Shown piece by piece: positions 50,112-60,070 of a stretch of 64,000 bases of DNA. Source of the stretch: Streptomyces sp. CA-210063 (GTDB taxonomy: Bacteria; Actinomycetota; Actinomycetes; Streptomycetales; Streptomycetaceae); the NCBI RefSeq assembly GCF_024612015.1, contig NZ_CP102512.1:8928001-8992000 (forward strand), read 5' to 3'. The notes under the pieces are model-generated. The model saw only the letters and a list, made by a program, of their open reading frames with translations. It was not told the DNA's origin and ran no database searches. Position 1 is the stretch's first letter. The number at the start of each line of letters is the position of its first letter. The position numbers and the translations under genes were made by a program.

Positions 50112-51425
50112 CTACTCGGTCATCCCAGCGGGGCGTGCCCGCAGCCGTGCCGCACGCGAAGCGACCCCCACCTCGTCCAACCGCGCGGTGATCACCAATG
50201 TCCCTTCCTCGATCTGATAGTCGAGCGGCAGCTCAAGCCCCCGCATCGCCGCGACCATCCCCGTGTTGGACGACTGCGTCACCACGTACACGTTCTCGCA
50301 GCCCGTCTCGGCCGCCATGTCCACCAGCCGGCGGAGCAGTTCACCGCCGATACCGCGCCGCTGCCACTCGTCCTCGACGAGCAGCGCGATCTCCGTCTCG
50401 TCGCCGTCCCAGAGCAGATGACCGAGGCCGACGAGGCGGCCGGAGGTGGTCTGCGCGGCGAGGGTCCGGCCGAAGCGGGGGCTGAGCAGATGCTTGAGAT
50501 ACCGGTCGGCATCGCCCACCGGGCCGTGGTACCGCATGCTCAGCGTGCGTGCGGAGCACCGCTCGTGCATCTCCTTCGCCGCCCGCAGATCCCCGGCGTC
50601 GGCGCGGCGCACCGTGATGTCGTTGCCCTCCGGCAGCGTCAGCACGTCCTGGCCGCACGGAATCCGCGGACCCAGCCGCGCGTCCAGCTCCACCAGGGCC
50701 CGCGCCCGCGCGAACTCCGTCGGCGTGAACGGCAGATACGGCCGCTCCACCGTGATCACCCCACCCTCCGGCGCCCGCAGCCGCATCACCGTGTCCTCCA
50801 GGGCCGCCTCGACGGGGGCGCTCTCCTGAGCCCGGCCGGAGCCGGGAGCGGTGGCGGGCAGCGAGCGGATGGTGCAGCGGCCCAGCAACTGCCGCAGCGC
50901 GAGCGGGAGTTCCGACGCGTCCAGCGCCGTACGCGTGGCCAGACCGAGGATCCGGGTCGGCGCGTCCACCAGGTCGTGGGCGTCTCCGCGCTCGATCCAG
51001 GTGGCGCTGCCACCCGCGTCCGACACCGCCCCGCCGATCTCGGAGGCCGGCAGTTCCTCGGGCGCCCGCAGCAGGAACTCGTCCACCGTTCCCTCGGCCA
51101 GGGGGTGCGTCTGCAGGCTCAGGATGTCGACCTTGAGGCCGGCCAGCGCCATGCACAGCGCGGCCAGCGAACCCGGCGCGTCCTTCACCGTCGTCCGCAT
51201 CCGCCACAGCGTGGTCGCGCCGCTGAGCACGTCCGCGCCCGTCTCGGACGGCCCGGCCTGCCGCCCTTCGGCGAGCGGCGGCCGGGCGCCGGTATCACCC
51301 GTCGGCGGCGCGTGACCGTGGCGCCGTGTCCACCAACTGCGGAACCCGGCCCTGGCGGACAACAGCGCGTGGTGTACCGGGCGGCCGCTCCGCGCCCGCG
51401 TCACATCAGACATGTCTGGAGTCAT
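50112..51425 (-). CDS. ACT-GNAT acetyltransferase
   Basis: 437 residues. An ACT-like region (about 70-150; WRMRTTVKDAPGSLAALCMALAGLKVDILSL) is followed by a linker and a GNAT domain (about 290-430; TVRRADAGDLRAAKEMHERCS and VEDEWQRRGIGGELLRRLVDMA with the acetyl-CoA loop RRGIGG). ACT-GNAT proteins of actinomycetes (for example MaKat) are amino-acid-controlled protein lysine acetyltransferases. The gene is convergent with the trans-sulfuration enzyme gene. The N-terminal 65 residues are Arg-rich and variable. Confidence 0.87.
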   Translation of the reverse strand: MTPDMSDVTRARSGRPVHHALLSARAGFRSWWTRRHGHAPPTGDTGARPPLAEGRQAGPSETGADVLSGATTLWRMRTTVKDAPGSLAALCMALAGLKVDILSLQTHPLAEGTVDEFLLRAPEELPASEIGGAVSDAGGSATWIERGDAHDLVDAPTRILGLATRTALDASELPLALRQLLGRCTIRSLPATAPGSGRAQESAPVEAALEDTVMRLRAPEGGVITVERPYLPFTPTEFARARALVELDARLGPRIPCGQDVLTLPEGNDITVRRADAGDLRAAKEMHERCSARTLSMRYHGPVGDADRYLKHLLSPRFGRTLAAQTTSGRLVGLGHLLWDGDETEIALLVEDEWQRRGIGGELLRRLVDMAAETGCENVYVVTQSSNTGMVAAMRGLELPLDYQIEEGTLVITARLDEVGVASRAARLRARPAGMTE

Positions 51426-51636
51426 GTAGCCACTGTGAACGAACGGTGTTGCGTGATCACGAACGCTCTGTGACTGACCGGTAAATGCATCACCCTGCCC
51501 CTTTTATTGCATTTTGTATGACCGGAGCTGTCGGTATCGATGCCATCGGTGACCGTCGGTGGCCCCGCCACAACGCTGCGGCGAGGCGCCGATCGGGCGG
51601 GGCCGCGGCGCGGCGGGGCGGCCTACGGCGTGCCGG

Positions 51637-53232
<1,596 letters not shown>

Positions 53233-53295
53233 GAATGCGCCTCCAGCGACGGATTCGGCCAATGTGCACTGCCACAACTACTGGTGCGCCGCAGC

Positions 53296-53318
53296 GCACA
53301 CGGAAACGACAAGTGAAC
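53296..53318 (-). promoter_or_regulatory. Possible PHO box upstream of phoD
   Basis: On the minus strand, GTTCACTTGTC is followed by the 11-bp GTTTCCGTGTG. Streptomyces PHO boxes are 11-bp direct repeats of the GTTCACC type. The first half matches well and the second is weak. It lies 64-86 bases before the start. Confidence 0.35.
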
Positions 53319-53363
53319 AACTGGCCGGGTCGCGAGGGAAGCACCGACCCCGCGTGAGAGTTC

Positions 53364-53480
53364 TCAGGGGCGCGGGGAACCACGCTTTTCAGGGGCGCGG
53401 GGAACTGCGCGAACGGGGTCCGGGGCGGAGCCCCGAGTCTTTGACGGGGGTCGAAGGGGCGCGCAGCCCCTGGCATGGGA
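53364..53480. repeat. Dispersed GC intergenic element, copy I (compound, reverse)
   Basis: Two copies of CTCAGGGGCGCGGGGAAC (one partial) at 53364 and 53388, then CTGCGCGAAC and a second module GGTCCGGGGCGGAGCCCC and GGGGCGCGCAGCCCC. It follows the MocR stop codon and lies between phoD promoter and that gene. Confidence 0.75.
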
Positions 53481-53515
53481 CGGGTAGGGGCGGCGGGGGC
53501 GAGAAATCCCGTGGG

Positions 53516-54955
53516 TCAGCGGACCGCCGACGCCATCACCCCCACCCCCTCCCGAATCCGCGCGGGAGACAGATGCGCGTACCCCAGAACCAACCGCACG
53601 CCGTCGTCAGGCACCCGCCCGTACCGCGCCAGCCCCCGCACCGCGACCCCGGCCGCCGTGGCCCGCTCCAGGAAACGGTCGAGAGGGCCGTAACGGTCCG
53701 GCAGGGCGGCGATGACGTGCAGCCCGGCCGCGATGCCGGACACCTCCGTGCCGGGGAAGTGCTCGGCGAGGGCGGAGACCAGGGTGTCGCGCCGCTCCCG
53801 GTAGGCCCGCTGGCAGCGCCGCAGCTGGCGGTCGTAGTCGCCCCGCTCCACGAACCGGGCGAACAGGGCCTGGTCGATGGTGGGGTGGCCGAGGTCCATG
53901 GTCCGTTTGCGCTCGACGACCTCCTCGGCCAGCGACGCCGGTACGAGGAGCCAGCCGAGCCGCAGCCCCGGGGCGAGGGACTTGCTGACGGACCCGGAGT
54001 ACGCGACCCGCTCGGGGTCGAGTCCCTGGAGGGCGCCCACCGGGGCGCGGTCGTAGCGGAAGTCGCCGTCGTAGTCGTCCTCGACGATCAGTCCGTCCAC
54101 CGACCGCGCCCAGTCGAGCAGTTCGGCCCGCCGCCGCGCGGAGTAGGCGATCCCGGACGGGAACTGGTGTGCGGGCGTCGTCACCACCGCCCGCACCCCC
54201 GCCTCCCGCAGCGGCCCGACGGCCAGCCCCTCCTCGTCCAGCGGCAGCGGTACGGTGCCGAGCCCGGCGGCGGCGTACAGCGTGCCGTGCTCGGGGCTGC
54301 CGGGGTCCTCGACGCCGACGAGGCGCACCCCGCGCGCGTGGAGCACGAATCCGAGGAGGGTCGTGGCCTGAGCCACCCCGGAGACGACGACGATCCGCTC
54401 GGGGTCGGCGACCACGCCCCGGCGTCGGGCGAGCAGTTCGGCGAGCGCGGTACGCAGCCGGGGCAGCCCGCGCGGATCGGGGTAGCCCAGCGCCTGGTGC
54501 GGCAGCTCCGCGAGCACGCCACGCTGGGCCGCCGCCCACGCGGCCCGCGGGAACAGCGACAGGTCCGGTGTTCCGGACACGAAGTCGGCGCGGGTGCCGG
54601 GGGAGCGCGGGGCGAGATCACGCGCGCGTGGGAGGGCGGCCCGGACGGCGGCGCCCACCCAGGTCCCGGCACCCCTGTCGCTGCGCAGATACCCCTCCGC
54701 GGTCAGCTGCTCGTACGCCTCCGTCACCAGCCCGCGCGACACCCCCAGATCGGCGGCGAGTTCCCGGCTCGACGGCAGCCGCGTCCCCCTCGCGAGCCGG
54801 CCCCTGCGGATCGCCTCCCGCAGCGCCGCCTGCAACGTACGCCCACGCGCGCGTGGAGGCGCGTCGGCGACCGGCAGCAGCAGCTCCCAGGCGGCGGCCC
54901 AGGCGACGGACCCCGAGGGATCACCCTCCGCCGAATTGGTCCCCGATGACGTCAT
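53516..54955 (-). CDS. MocR/PdxR-family regulator (GntR-aminotransferase fusion)
   Basis: 479 residues. GntR HTH at about 35-105 (LQAALREAIRRGRLARGTRLPSSRELAADLG) and a class-I aminotransferase domain (115-475). PLP Lys is in YSGSVSKSLAPGLRLGW; DYDGDFRYD is the Asp for the pyridine N. MocR proteins use PLP as effector and regulate PLP synthesis or amine metabolism. It is divergent from an EamA transporter (48 bp between starts), a likely target. Start ATG 54955. Confidence 0.94.
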   Translation of the reverse strand: MTSSGTNSAEGDPSGSVAWAAAWELLLPVADAPPRARGRTLQAALREAIRRGRLARGTRLPSSRELAADLGVSRGLVTEAYEQLTAEGYLRSDRGAGTWVGAAVRAALPRARDLAPRSPGTRADFVSGTPDLSLFPRAAWAAAQRGVLAELPHQALGYPDPRGLPRLRTALAELLARRRGVVADPERIVVVSGVAQATTLLGFVLHARGVRLVGVEDPGSPEHGTLYAAAGLGTVPLPLDEEGLAVGPLREAGVRAVVTTPAHQFPSGIAYSARRRAELLDWARSVDGLIVEDDYDGDFRYDRAPVGALQGLDPERVAYSGSVSKSLAPGLRLGWLLVPASLAEEVVERKRTMDLGHPTIDQALFARFVERGDYDRQLRRCQRAYRERRDTLVSALAEHFPGTEVSGIAAGLHVIAALPDRYGPLDRFLERATAAGVAVRGLARYGRVPDDGVRLVLGYAHLSPARIREGVGVMASAVR

Positions 54956-55002
54956 GGAAGTGGACCTTAATCCGGGCCGCCCGCCTCCCTAGCGTCACGA
55001 CC

Positions 55003-56190
55003 ATGAAAGCCACGCCCGTGCGGACCACCGCGCCCAACTCCACCACCGACGGAGCCCTCCTCGCCGCCCTCGCCTGTGTCCTCGTCGGCGGCTCCTTCAC
55101 CGCCAACAGCGTCCTGGGCGACTACCCGTACGCGGGCGGCCAGTTCCTCCGCTACGGCCTCGCCTGCCTCCTGCTGCTCCCGCTCCTCGGCCGGGGCGGC
55201 ACGGCACCCCTGCGCCGCCTCACCGCACGGCAGTGGACGCGGCTGGCGCTGCTCGCGGCCGTCGGCATGGTCGGCTTCAACGTCGCCGTGATCGCCGCAG
55301 AGCGCACCGCGGAACCGGCGGTACCGGGCGTCTTCGTGGGCTGTGCCCCGGTGGTCGTGGCCGTCCTCGTACCGCTGCTGGAGGGCCGGCGTCCGCAACG
55401 GCTTGTCCTCCATGGGGCGTTGCTCGTCGCGGCCGGCGCGTTCACCGTCCAGGGCTGGGGCCGTACGGACGGCGCCGGGATCGCCTTCTCGGTGTGCGCG
55501 CTGGCGGGCGAGGTGGGCTTCGCGGTGCTGGCCGTACCGGTGCTGCGGCCGCTCGGCCCGAGACTGCTCTCGGCGACCGTGTGCGGTGTCGCCGCGGTCG
55601 AGTCGGCGGTCGTCGGCCTGGTCGTCGACGGCGGCGCCTGGCTGCGTCGCCCGGACGGCACCGAGACCGCCGCGCTGCTGTGGCAGGCGGCCGTCGTCAC
55701 GGTCATCGGATTCGTGTGCTGGTACATGGGCATGCAGCGCATCGGCGCCGAGCGCGCCACCCTCTTCTCCGGTCTCATCCCGGTGGCCGCCGCCTGCACG
55801 GCGCCCCTCGTCGGCACCGGTTCCTACGGCGCCGCACAGGCCGTCGGCAGCGCGCTGGTGGGCGCCGGAGTCGCCCTGGGGTCGGGGGCGTCGATCCGCC
55901 GCCGGTCAGCGGCTGCCGTCGAGGATGACGCGGGCGACCAGGGCGGGGTCGTCGTTCATGGGGCAGTGGCCGCAGCCGGGCAGCCGCACCAGCCGGGCCC
56001 CGGGGATGAGCCGCTTGGCCCGGACGCCCTGGCGGCGCACGAGCAGCCAGTCCCGCGTACCCCAGGCCACGGTGATCGGCAGCCCCGGGATGTCGTCGGT
56101 GAACAGAACGCCGCCACCGGCCCGGAGGGTGGCGTCGAACCCGGTCGCCCCCGCCAGCGCGAGCGTCTCGGCGACCACCGCCTCGGGTGA
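55003..56190 (+). CDS. EamA/DMT-family transporter with unusual C-terminal extension
   Basis: 395 residues from ATG 55003. The ten-segment EamA fold ends near residue 300 (PLVGTGSYGAAQAVGSALVGAGVALG). The frame then has no stop for another 90 codons, reading a Gly/Pro/Asp-rich stretch that is the antisense of the next gene; overlap is 55906-56190. A -1 or +1 shift in 55890-55925 would end the gene at 55928 at a normal length, so the extension may be a lost stop or a sequencing error. Divergent from the MocR gene, which likely controls it. Confidence 0.85.
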   Translation: MKATPVRTTAPNSTTDGALLAALACVLVGGSFTANSVLGDYPYAGGQFLRYGLACLLLLPLLGRGGTAPLRRLTARQWTRLALLAAVGMVGFNVAVIAAERTAEPAVPGVFVGCAPVVVAVLVPLLEGRRPQRLVLHGALLVAAGAFTVQGWGRTDGAGIAFSVCALAGEVGFAVLAVPVLRPLGPRLLSATVCGVAAVESAVVGLVVDGGAWLRRPDGTETAALLWQAAVVTVIGFVCWYMGMQRIGAERATLFSGLIPVAAACTAPLVGTGSYGAAQAVGSALVGAGVALGSGASIRRRSAAAVEDDAGDQGGVVVHGAVAAAGQPHQPGPGDEPLGPDALAAHEQPVPRTPGHGDRQPRDVVGEQNAATGPEGGVEPGRPRQRERLGDHRLG

Positions 56191-56739
56191 ACGGCGGGCC
56201 GGACGGGCGTAGATGGTGCTCGTCAAGGCCGTACGGCCGGCCGCGGACCGGGACAGCCGCTCGACCAGTGGCAGCGGCAGCCGCCGCGAGATGTGCCGCA
56301 TGGCGAGCAGGACACCGAACGCGTAACGCCGCTCGGCCTCGTTCCAGAACCCGGCCGGGGACAGGGCCGTGATGGACCGTACGAGCTTCTCGCGGCCCAG
56401 TTCCAGCGCGAGCAGACCGCCCAGGGAGTTGCCCGCCACATGGGGACGGTCGAGCTCCAGGGCCTCGCAGAAGGCGCCGAACACGGCGGTCGTCGTGGGC
56501 AGGTCGTAGGTGAGGCCGTCCGGCAGCGCGGGCGACTCGCCGAAGCCGGGGAGGTCCACGGTGATGACCTCGCGTTCGGCCGCCAGGATGTGGACCACCG
56601 GGTCCCAGGCCTGCCGGTGGTGGCCGATGCCGTGCAGCAGGAGCAGCGGCTCGCCGGCGCCCTCGCGCGCGTAGGAGACCGTCACGGGCCGCGGGCCGAG
56701 CGGGGAGGGGACCTGGAAGGAGACCGTGGCGGCGGGCAT
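55906..56739 (-). CDS. Alpha/beta hydrolase
   Basis: 277 residues. Nucleophile elbow GNSLGG, oxyanion HGIGHH, Asp in ALPGARLVRLPGCGH context, catalytic His in GCGHCP; N-terminal VTVSYAREGAGEPLLLLHG is the usual start. GAGGAG before ATG 56739 sets the start. No substrate can be given. Divergent from SigJ gene (160 bp between starts). It overlaps the EamA gene tail by 285 bp in antisense. Confidence 0.9.
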   Translation of the reverse strand: MPAATVSFQVPSPLGPRPVTVSYAREGAGEPLLLLHGIGHHRQAWDPVVHILAAEREVITVDLPGFGESPALPDGLTYDLPTTTAVFGAFCEALELDRPHVAGNSLGGLLALELGREKLVRSITALSPAGFWNEAERRYAFGVLLAMRHISRRLPLPLVERLSRSAAGRTALTSTIYARPARRSPEAVVAETLALAGATGFDATLRAGGGVLFTDDIPGLPITVAWGTRDWLLVRRQGVRAKRLIPGARLVRLPGCGHCPMNDDPALVARVILDGSR

Positions 56740-56898
56740 GGTGCAGCTCCTCGTCTGTGCGGGTGGCGCGCTGACGTACGGGTTCGTAGACAGCTTGTCA
56801 GCAACTGCTACCGGCGGGTAGTCCTGGGGAGTAACAAGCCCGCGTGTGTCATCGCAATCGCCTGGACAGAGCCGCGCTCCGCGGGATGGGATGGAACG

Positions 56899-57783
56899 GT
56901 GACCACCGACATCGCGACCGACGTCTTCGAAGAGCACCGCCCCGTCCTCATGGGAGTCGCCTACCGCATGCTCGGCCGGGTCGCCGATGCCGAGGACGTG
57001 GTCCAGGAGGCCTGGCTGCGCTGGTCCGGCGCCGACCGGTCCGATGTGCGCGAACCGCGCGGCTATCTGGTCCGCGTCACCACCCGCCTCGCCATCGACC
57101 GGCTGCGCCAGGTGCGGTCCCGCAACGAGACGTACCCCGGCCCGTGGCTGCCCGAGCCGTACGTCACCGACTACGGGGCCACCGTCCCGGACACCGCCGA
57201 GCGGGCCGTCCTCGCCGACACCGTCTCGCTCGCCGTCCTCGTCGTCATGGAGTCCCTCTCACCCCTGGAACGCGCGGTGTTCGTGCTCCGGGAGGCCTTC
57301 GGCTACCCGTACGCCGAGATCGCGGCCATGATCGACCGCACCGAGCCCGCCGTCCGCCAGCTCGCCGGCCGGGCCCGTCGGCACGTCGACGAGCGACGCC
57401 CGCGCTACGAGGTCGACCCGGCCGAGCGTCGCGAACTGACCGAACGGTTCCTCGCCGCCGCGGCCGGCGGAGACCTCGACGGGCTCATGTCGCTGCTGGC
57501 CCCCGACGTCCGTCTGGTGGCCGACGCCGGTGGTCTGGCCAAGGCCCCGGTGCGCGTCCTCGAAACCGCCGACAAGGTGGGCCGGTTCCTGCACGGAACC
57601 GCCGGCAAGGGCATCGCGGACGCGTCGTTCCGCTTCCTGGAGATCAACGGCGGCATCTCGGTCGTCGTCCAGTCCGGGGCCAAGGTCGACAGCGTGTTCC
57701 AGCTCGAGGTCGCCGACGGCCGGATCCAGTGCGTCTACATCATGCGCAACCCGGAGAAGCTCCTCCTCCTGTCGGATGGCTGA
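56899..57783 (+). CDS. sigJ: ECF41-type sigma factor, SigJ family
   Basis: 294 residues from GTG. Sigma2 domain at about 8-75 (VAYRMLGRVADAEDVVQEAWLRW), ECF41 linker motif WLPEP at 83-87, sigma4 at 105-165 (LSPLERAVFVLREAFGYPYAEIA) and a SnoaL-like C-terminal domain ending with NPEKL (284-288), the regulatory signature of the group. ECF41 factors are controlled by this C-domain, not a separate anti-sigma. An alpha/beta hydrolase is divergent. In related groups, adjacent genes are promoter targets. Confidence 0.93.
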   Translation: MTTDIATDVFEEHRPVLMGVAYRMLGRVADAEDVVQEAWLRWSGADRSDVREPRGYLVRVTTRLAIDRLRQVRSRNETYPGPWLPEPYVTDYGATVPDTAERAVLADTVSLAVLVVMESLSPLERAVFVLREAFGYPYAEIAAMIDRTEPAVRQLAGRARRHVDERRPRYEVDPAERRELTERFLAAAAGGDLDGLMSLLAPDVRLVADAGGLAKAPVRVLETADKVGRFLHGTAGKGIADASFRFLEINGGISVVVQSGAKVDSVFQLEVADGRIQCVYIMRNPEKLLLLSDG

Positions 57784-57794
57784 GGGTTCGCTGA

Positions 57795-57808
57795 TTGGTC
57801 TTGACCAA
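57795..57808. promoter_or_regulatory. dre-like operator at the GntR promoter
   Basis: TTGGTC-TT-GACCAA, a perfect inverted repeat. It matches 11 of 12 positions of the DasR dre core TGGTCTAGACCA and overlaps the predicted -35. It may bind the GntR regulator encoded downstream or DasR itself. Confidence 0.6.
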
Positions 57809-57829
57809 GGGTGGGGGCAGGCCTATGGT
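57801..57829 (+). promoter_or_regulatory. Vegetative promoter of the GntR gene
   Basis: TTGACC (57801-57806), a 17-base spacer and TATGGT (57824-57829). The -35 lies inside the dre-like palindrome, so regulator binding would exclude polymerase. Leader about 70 bases, with AT-rich stretch to 57875. Confidence 0.65.
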
Positions 57830-57908
57830 CGCAAGAAAGTGCAACAACCTTTAATAAACAAGGGCGCTAAAAACGCCGCCGGGCCACGGCGAAGCAGCGG
57901 AGGACAGG

Positions 57909-58670
57909 GTGGGGACCCAGCAGCTGGAATCAGTGCCGGAACCGAAGTACTGGCATCTGAAGACCGTGCTCAGTGAGGCATTGGACTCCGAGTTCTCGGT
58001 GGGTGAGATCCTGCCCAACGAACGTGACCTCGCGGCCCGCTTCGGTGTCGCCCGGGCCACGCTCCGCCAGGCGCTGGAGCAGCTCGAACTGGAGGGCCGG
58101 CTGCAGCGCCGGCGCGGCGTCGGCACCACCGTGGCACCGCCCCGCATGGGCGTCGCCGTGGGCGGCGAGCAGCACGCGTGGCCGGGCACGATCGGCGACG
58201 CCTGGCAGTCCGTGGACTGCCAGGAGGCGGTGCCGCCCGCCGCGGTCGCCGGCATCCTGCAGACCCGCCACGGCGAGCAGGTGTACGTGGTGCGCCGCTC
58301 CCGCATGTCGCACGGCCAGCCCGTCGCCGCGGAGCTGCTCTACATCCCGGCGGACTCGGTGCCCGCCCTCTCCGCCATAGACGCGCCCTCCGGCGCGGCA
58401 CGCGCGCGTGCCGTGCTGCGTGAGCTGCAGCGCCTGGAGCTGGAGGGGCAGGACCGCTCGGTCGAGCTGGGCTCGGCCCGTGCGGACGACGCCAAGGAAC
58501 TCGACCGGCTGCCCGGCGCGCCCGTCCTCGTCGTCACGACCCGCTTCTTCGCGGAGGGACGCACGGCGGCCGTCTCCATGGCCACCTACCGCGCTGACAC
58601 GTGCCGCCTGACCTTCGGCGACTCCGGCGGCGTAGAGATCCACCACGGCCCGGAGCGCCGCGCGTCCTGA
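57909..58670 (+). CDS. GntR/HutC-family regulator (UTRA sensor)
   Basis: 253 residues from GTG, with GGAGGA 5 bases upstream. HTH at about 10-75 (SVGEILPNERDLAARFGVARATLRQALEQLELEGRL, with GRLQRRRGVGT as wing), then UTRA ligand domain (about 95-245). HutC/UTRA proteins bind sugar phosphates, histidine derivatives or others. A dre-like inverted repeat overlaps its promoter, which fits autoregulation or control by DasR. A perfect terminator follows. Confidence 0.92.
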   Translation: MGTQQLESVPEPKYWHLKTVLSEALDSEFSVGEILPNERDLAARFGVARATLRQALEQLELEGRLQRRRGVGTTVAPPRMGVAVGGEQHAWPGTIGDAWQSVDCQEAVPPAAVAGILQTRHGEQVYVVRRSRMSHGQPVAAELLYIPADSVPALSAIDAPSGAARARAVLRELQRLELEGQDRSVELGSARADDAKELDRLPGAPVLVVTTRFFAEGRTAAVSMATYRADTCRLTFGDSGGVEIHHGPERRAS

Positions 58671-58696
58671 CCGCGGGCAGCCCCTCGCACCGCACC

Positions 58697-58730
58697 CGCC
58701 GCGCCCCGGATTTCCGGGGCGCGGCGTTTT
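58697..58730 (+). terminator. Rho-independent terminator of the GntR gene
   Basis: A perfect 13-bp stem CGCCGCGCCCCGG (58697-58709) and CCGGGGCGCGGCG (58714-58726), loop ATTT, then TTTT. It starts 27 bases after the stop; one of the clearest terminators in the window. Confidence 0.9.
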
Positions 58731-58803
58731 CAGGGGCTACGGGGGGACCGGTACGGCGCCCGCGAGCGAGGGCGGAGCCGCCGGCCGGCACGGGCGCGAG
58801 GCC

Positions 58804-59961
58804 TCAGCGCCGCGCCGTCACCGTGCCCTCCACCGCGAACAGCTGTTCCTCGACATGGTCCAGGGCAAGACGGAGCGCGCCCATCGCGACGGCCGTCTCA
58901 CCCAGTCGGGAGAGGGCCACCCGGGGCGGGCGCAGACAGTAACGGGCCAGCTCGTGGCGGAGGGGATCGAGTACGTCGTCGATGCCGGTCGCCCAGCCGC
59001 CGACGACCACGAGCTCGGGGTCGAGGGCGAGGACGAGGGCCGCCACATCGTGGACCAGCCGTTGTATGAAGCGGTCCACCGCCTCGCGGGCCCGCCCGTC
59101 GCCCTCGCGCGCGTGCTTGAAGACCTCGGCGACCGCCGGCTCGTCCAGCGGATGCAAGGGCTCGCCCGTGGTCGACAGCAGCGCCTCCGGTGTGGCCTCC
59201 CGGCCCAGCAGATGCAGCGCGCCGATCTCTCCGGCCGCGCCGCCGTAGCCCCGGTGCAGCCGCCCGCCGATCAGCGAACCGGCGCCCGGGCTCAGCCCCG
59301 CCAGCACGAACACCACGTCGTCGGACTCGGCGGCGGCGCCCTTCCAGTGCTCGGCGACCGCGGCCGCGTTGGCGTCGTTCTCGACCAGGACGGAACACTT
59401 GAAGGAGCGGCTCAGCCGCTCGCCCAGGTTCAGCCCCGTCCACTCCGGCAGGGCCGCGCACAGGCGTACGGCGCCGTCGGCCTCGATGATGCCCGGGCTG
59501 CCCACGCCGACCGCGCGCAGCGAACCCCGCGACACCCCGGACCTGCGCAGCAGCTCCGCGACGGTCGAGCGCAGCCGCTCCAGCCGGTCGTCCGCCGACG
59601 CCGCCTCGGAGACGTCCTTGGACAGCGAGCCCAGCACCCGCCCGTCGAGGTCCGCGAGCAGCGCGGTCACCCGGTGGGAGCCCACGTCCAGGCCCAGCAG
59701 ATGACCGGCCTCGGCCCGGAACCGGTAGTGCCGCGCCGGCCGCCCCTGCCGTCGGGCGGCGCCTTCCTCGGCGGCCTGCTCGACCACCAGCCCGGCTTCC
59801 ACGAGCCCCTCGACGACGCCCTCGACCGTGGGCCGGGACAGTCCGGTGACCCGCGTGATCTCGGTGAGCGTCGCGTGGTCCGTGGCCCGCAGCGCGTGCA
59901 GCACCACGGCCGAGTTGATTCTTCGGAGCAGAGAAGGATCCCCGCCGGTCAGCCGCCCCAA
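58804..59961 (-). CDS. ROK-family transcriptional regulator without zinc motif
   Basis: 385 residues. HTH at about 10-60 (LRRINSAVVLHALRATDHATLTEITRVTGLSRPTVE) and a ROK domain with GLDVGSHRVTALLADLDG, VLVENDANAAAVAEHW and GEIGALHLLG. The usual CxCGxxGC zinc cluster is replaced by GREATPEALL, as in a minority of ROK proteins. Kinase activity is possible but a purely regulatory role is more likely. Transcribed convergently with GntR. Confidence 0.88.
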   Translation of the reverse strand: MGRLTGGDPSLLRRINSAVVLHALRATDHATLTEITRVTGLSRPTVEGVVEGLVEAGLVVEQAAEEGAARRQGRPARHYRFRAEAGHLLGLDVGSHRVTALLADLDGRVLGSLSKDVSEAASADDRLERLRSTVAELLRRSGVSRGSLRAVGVGSPGIIEADGAVRLCAALPEWTGLNLGERLSRSFKCSVLVENDANAAAVAEHWKGAAAESDDVVFVLAGLSPGAGSLIGGRLHRGYGGAAGEIGALHLLGREATPEALLSTTGEPLHPLDEPAVAEVFKHAREGDGRAREAVDRFIQRLVHDVAALVLALDPELVVVGGWATGIDDVLDPLRHELARYCLRPPRVALSRLGETAVAMGALRLALDHVEEQLFAVEGTVTARR

Positions 59962-60070
59962 CGTCCGTCCTCCCAGCTCGCGCCCGTGTTTGCCGGATCG
60001 TACTCGCCGCGGTCGACCCCGGCGAGTGCCTGTCGCACCCGACCAGAACGACAGGCCGTCCCGGGCGGGC

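Noticed and set aside
51483..51514. AAATGCA/TGCATTT inverted repeat upstream of the ACT-GNAT gene as an operator
   Set aside because: Arms are perfect but 18 bases apart and AT-rich in an otherwise AT-rich spot; evidence is too weak for a call.
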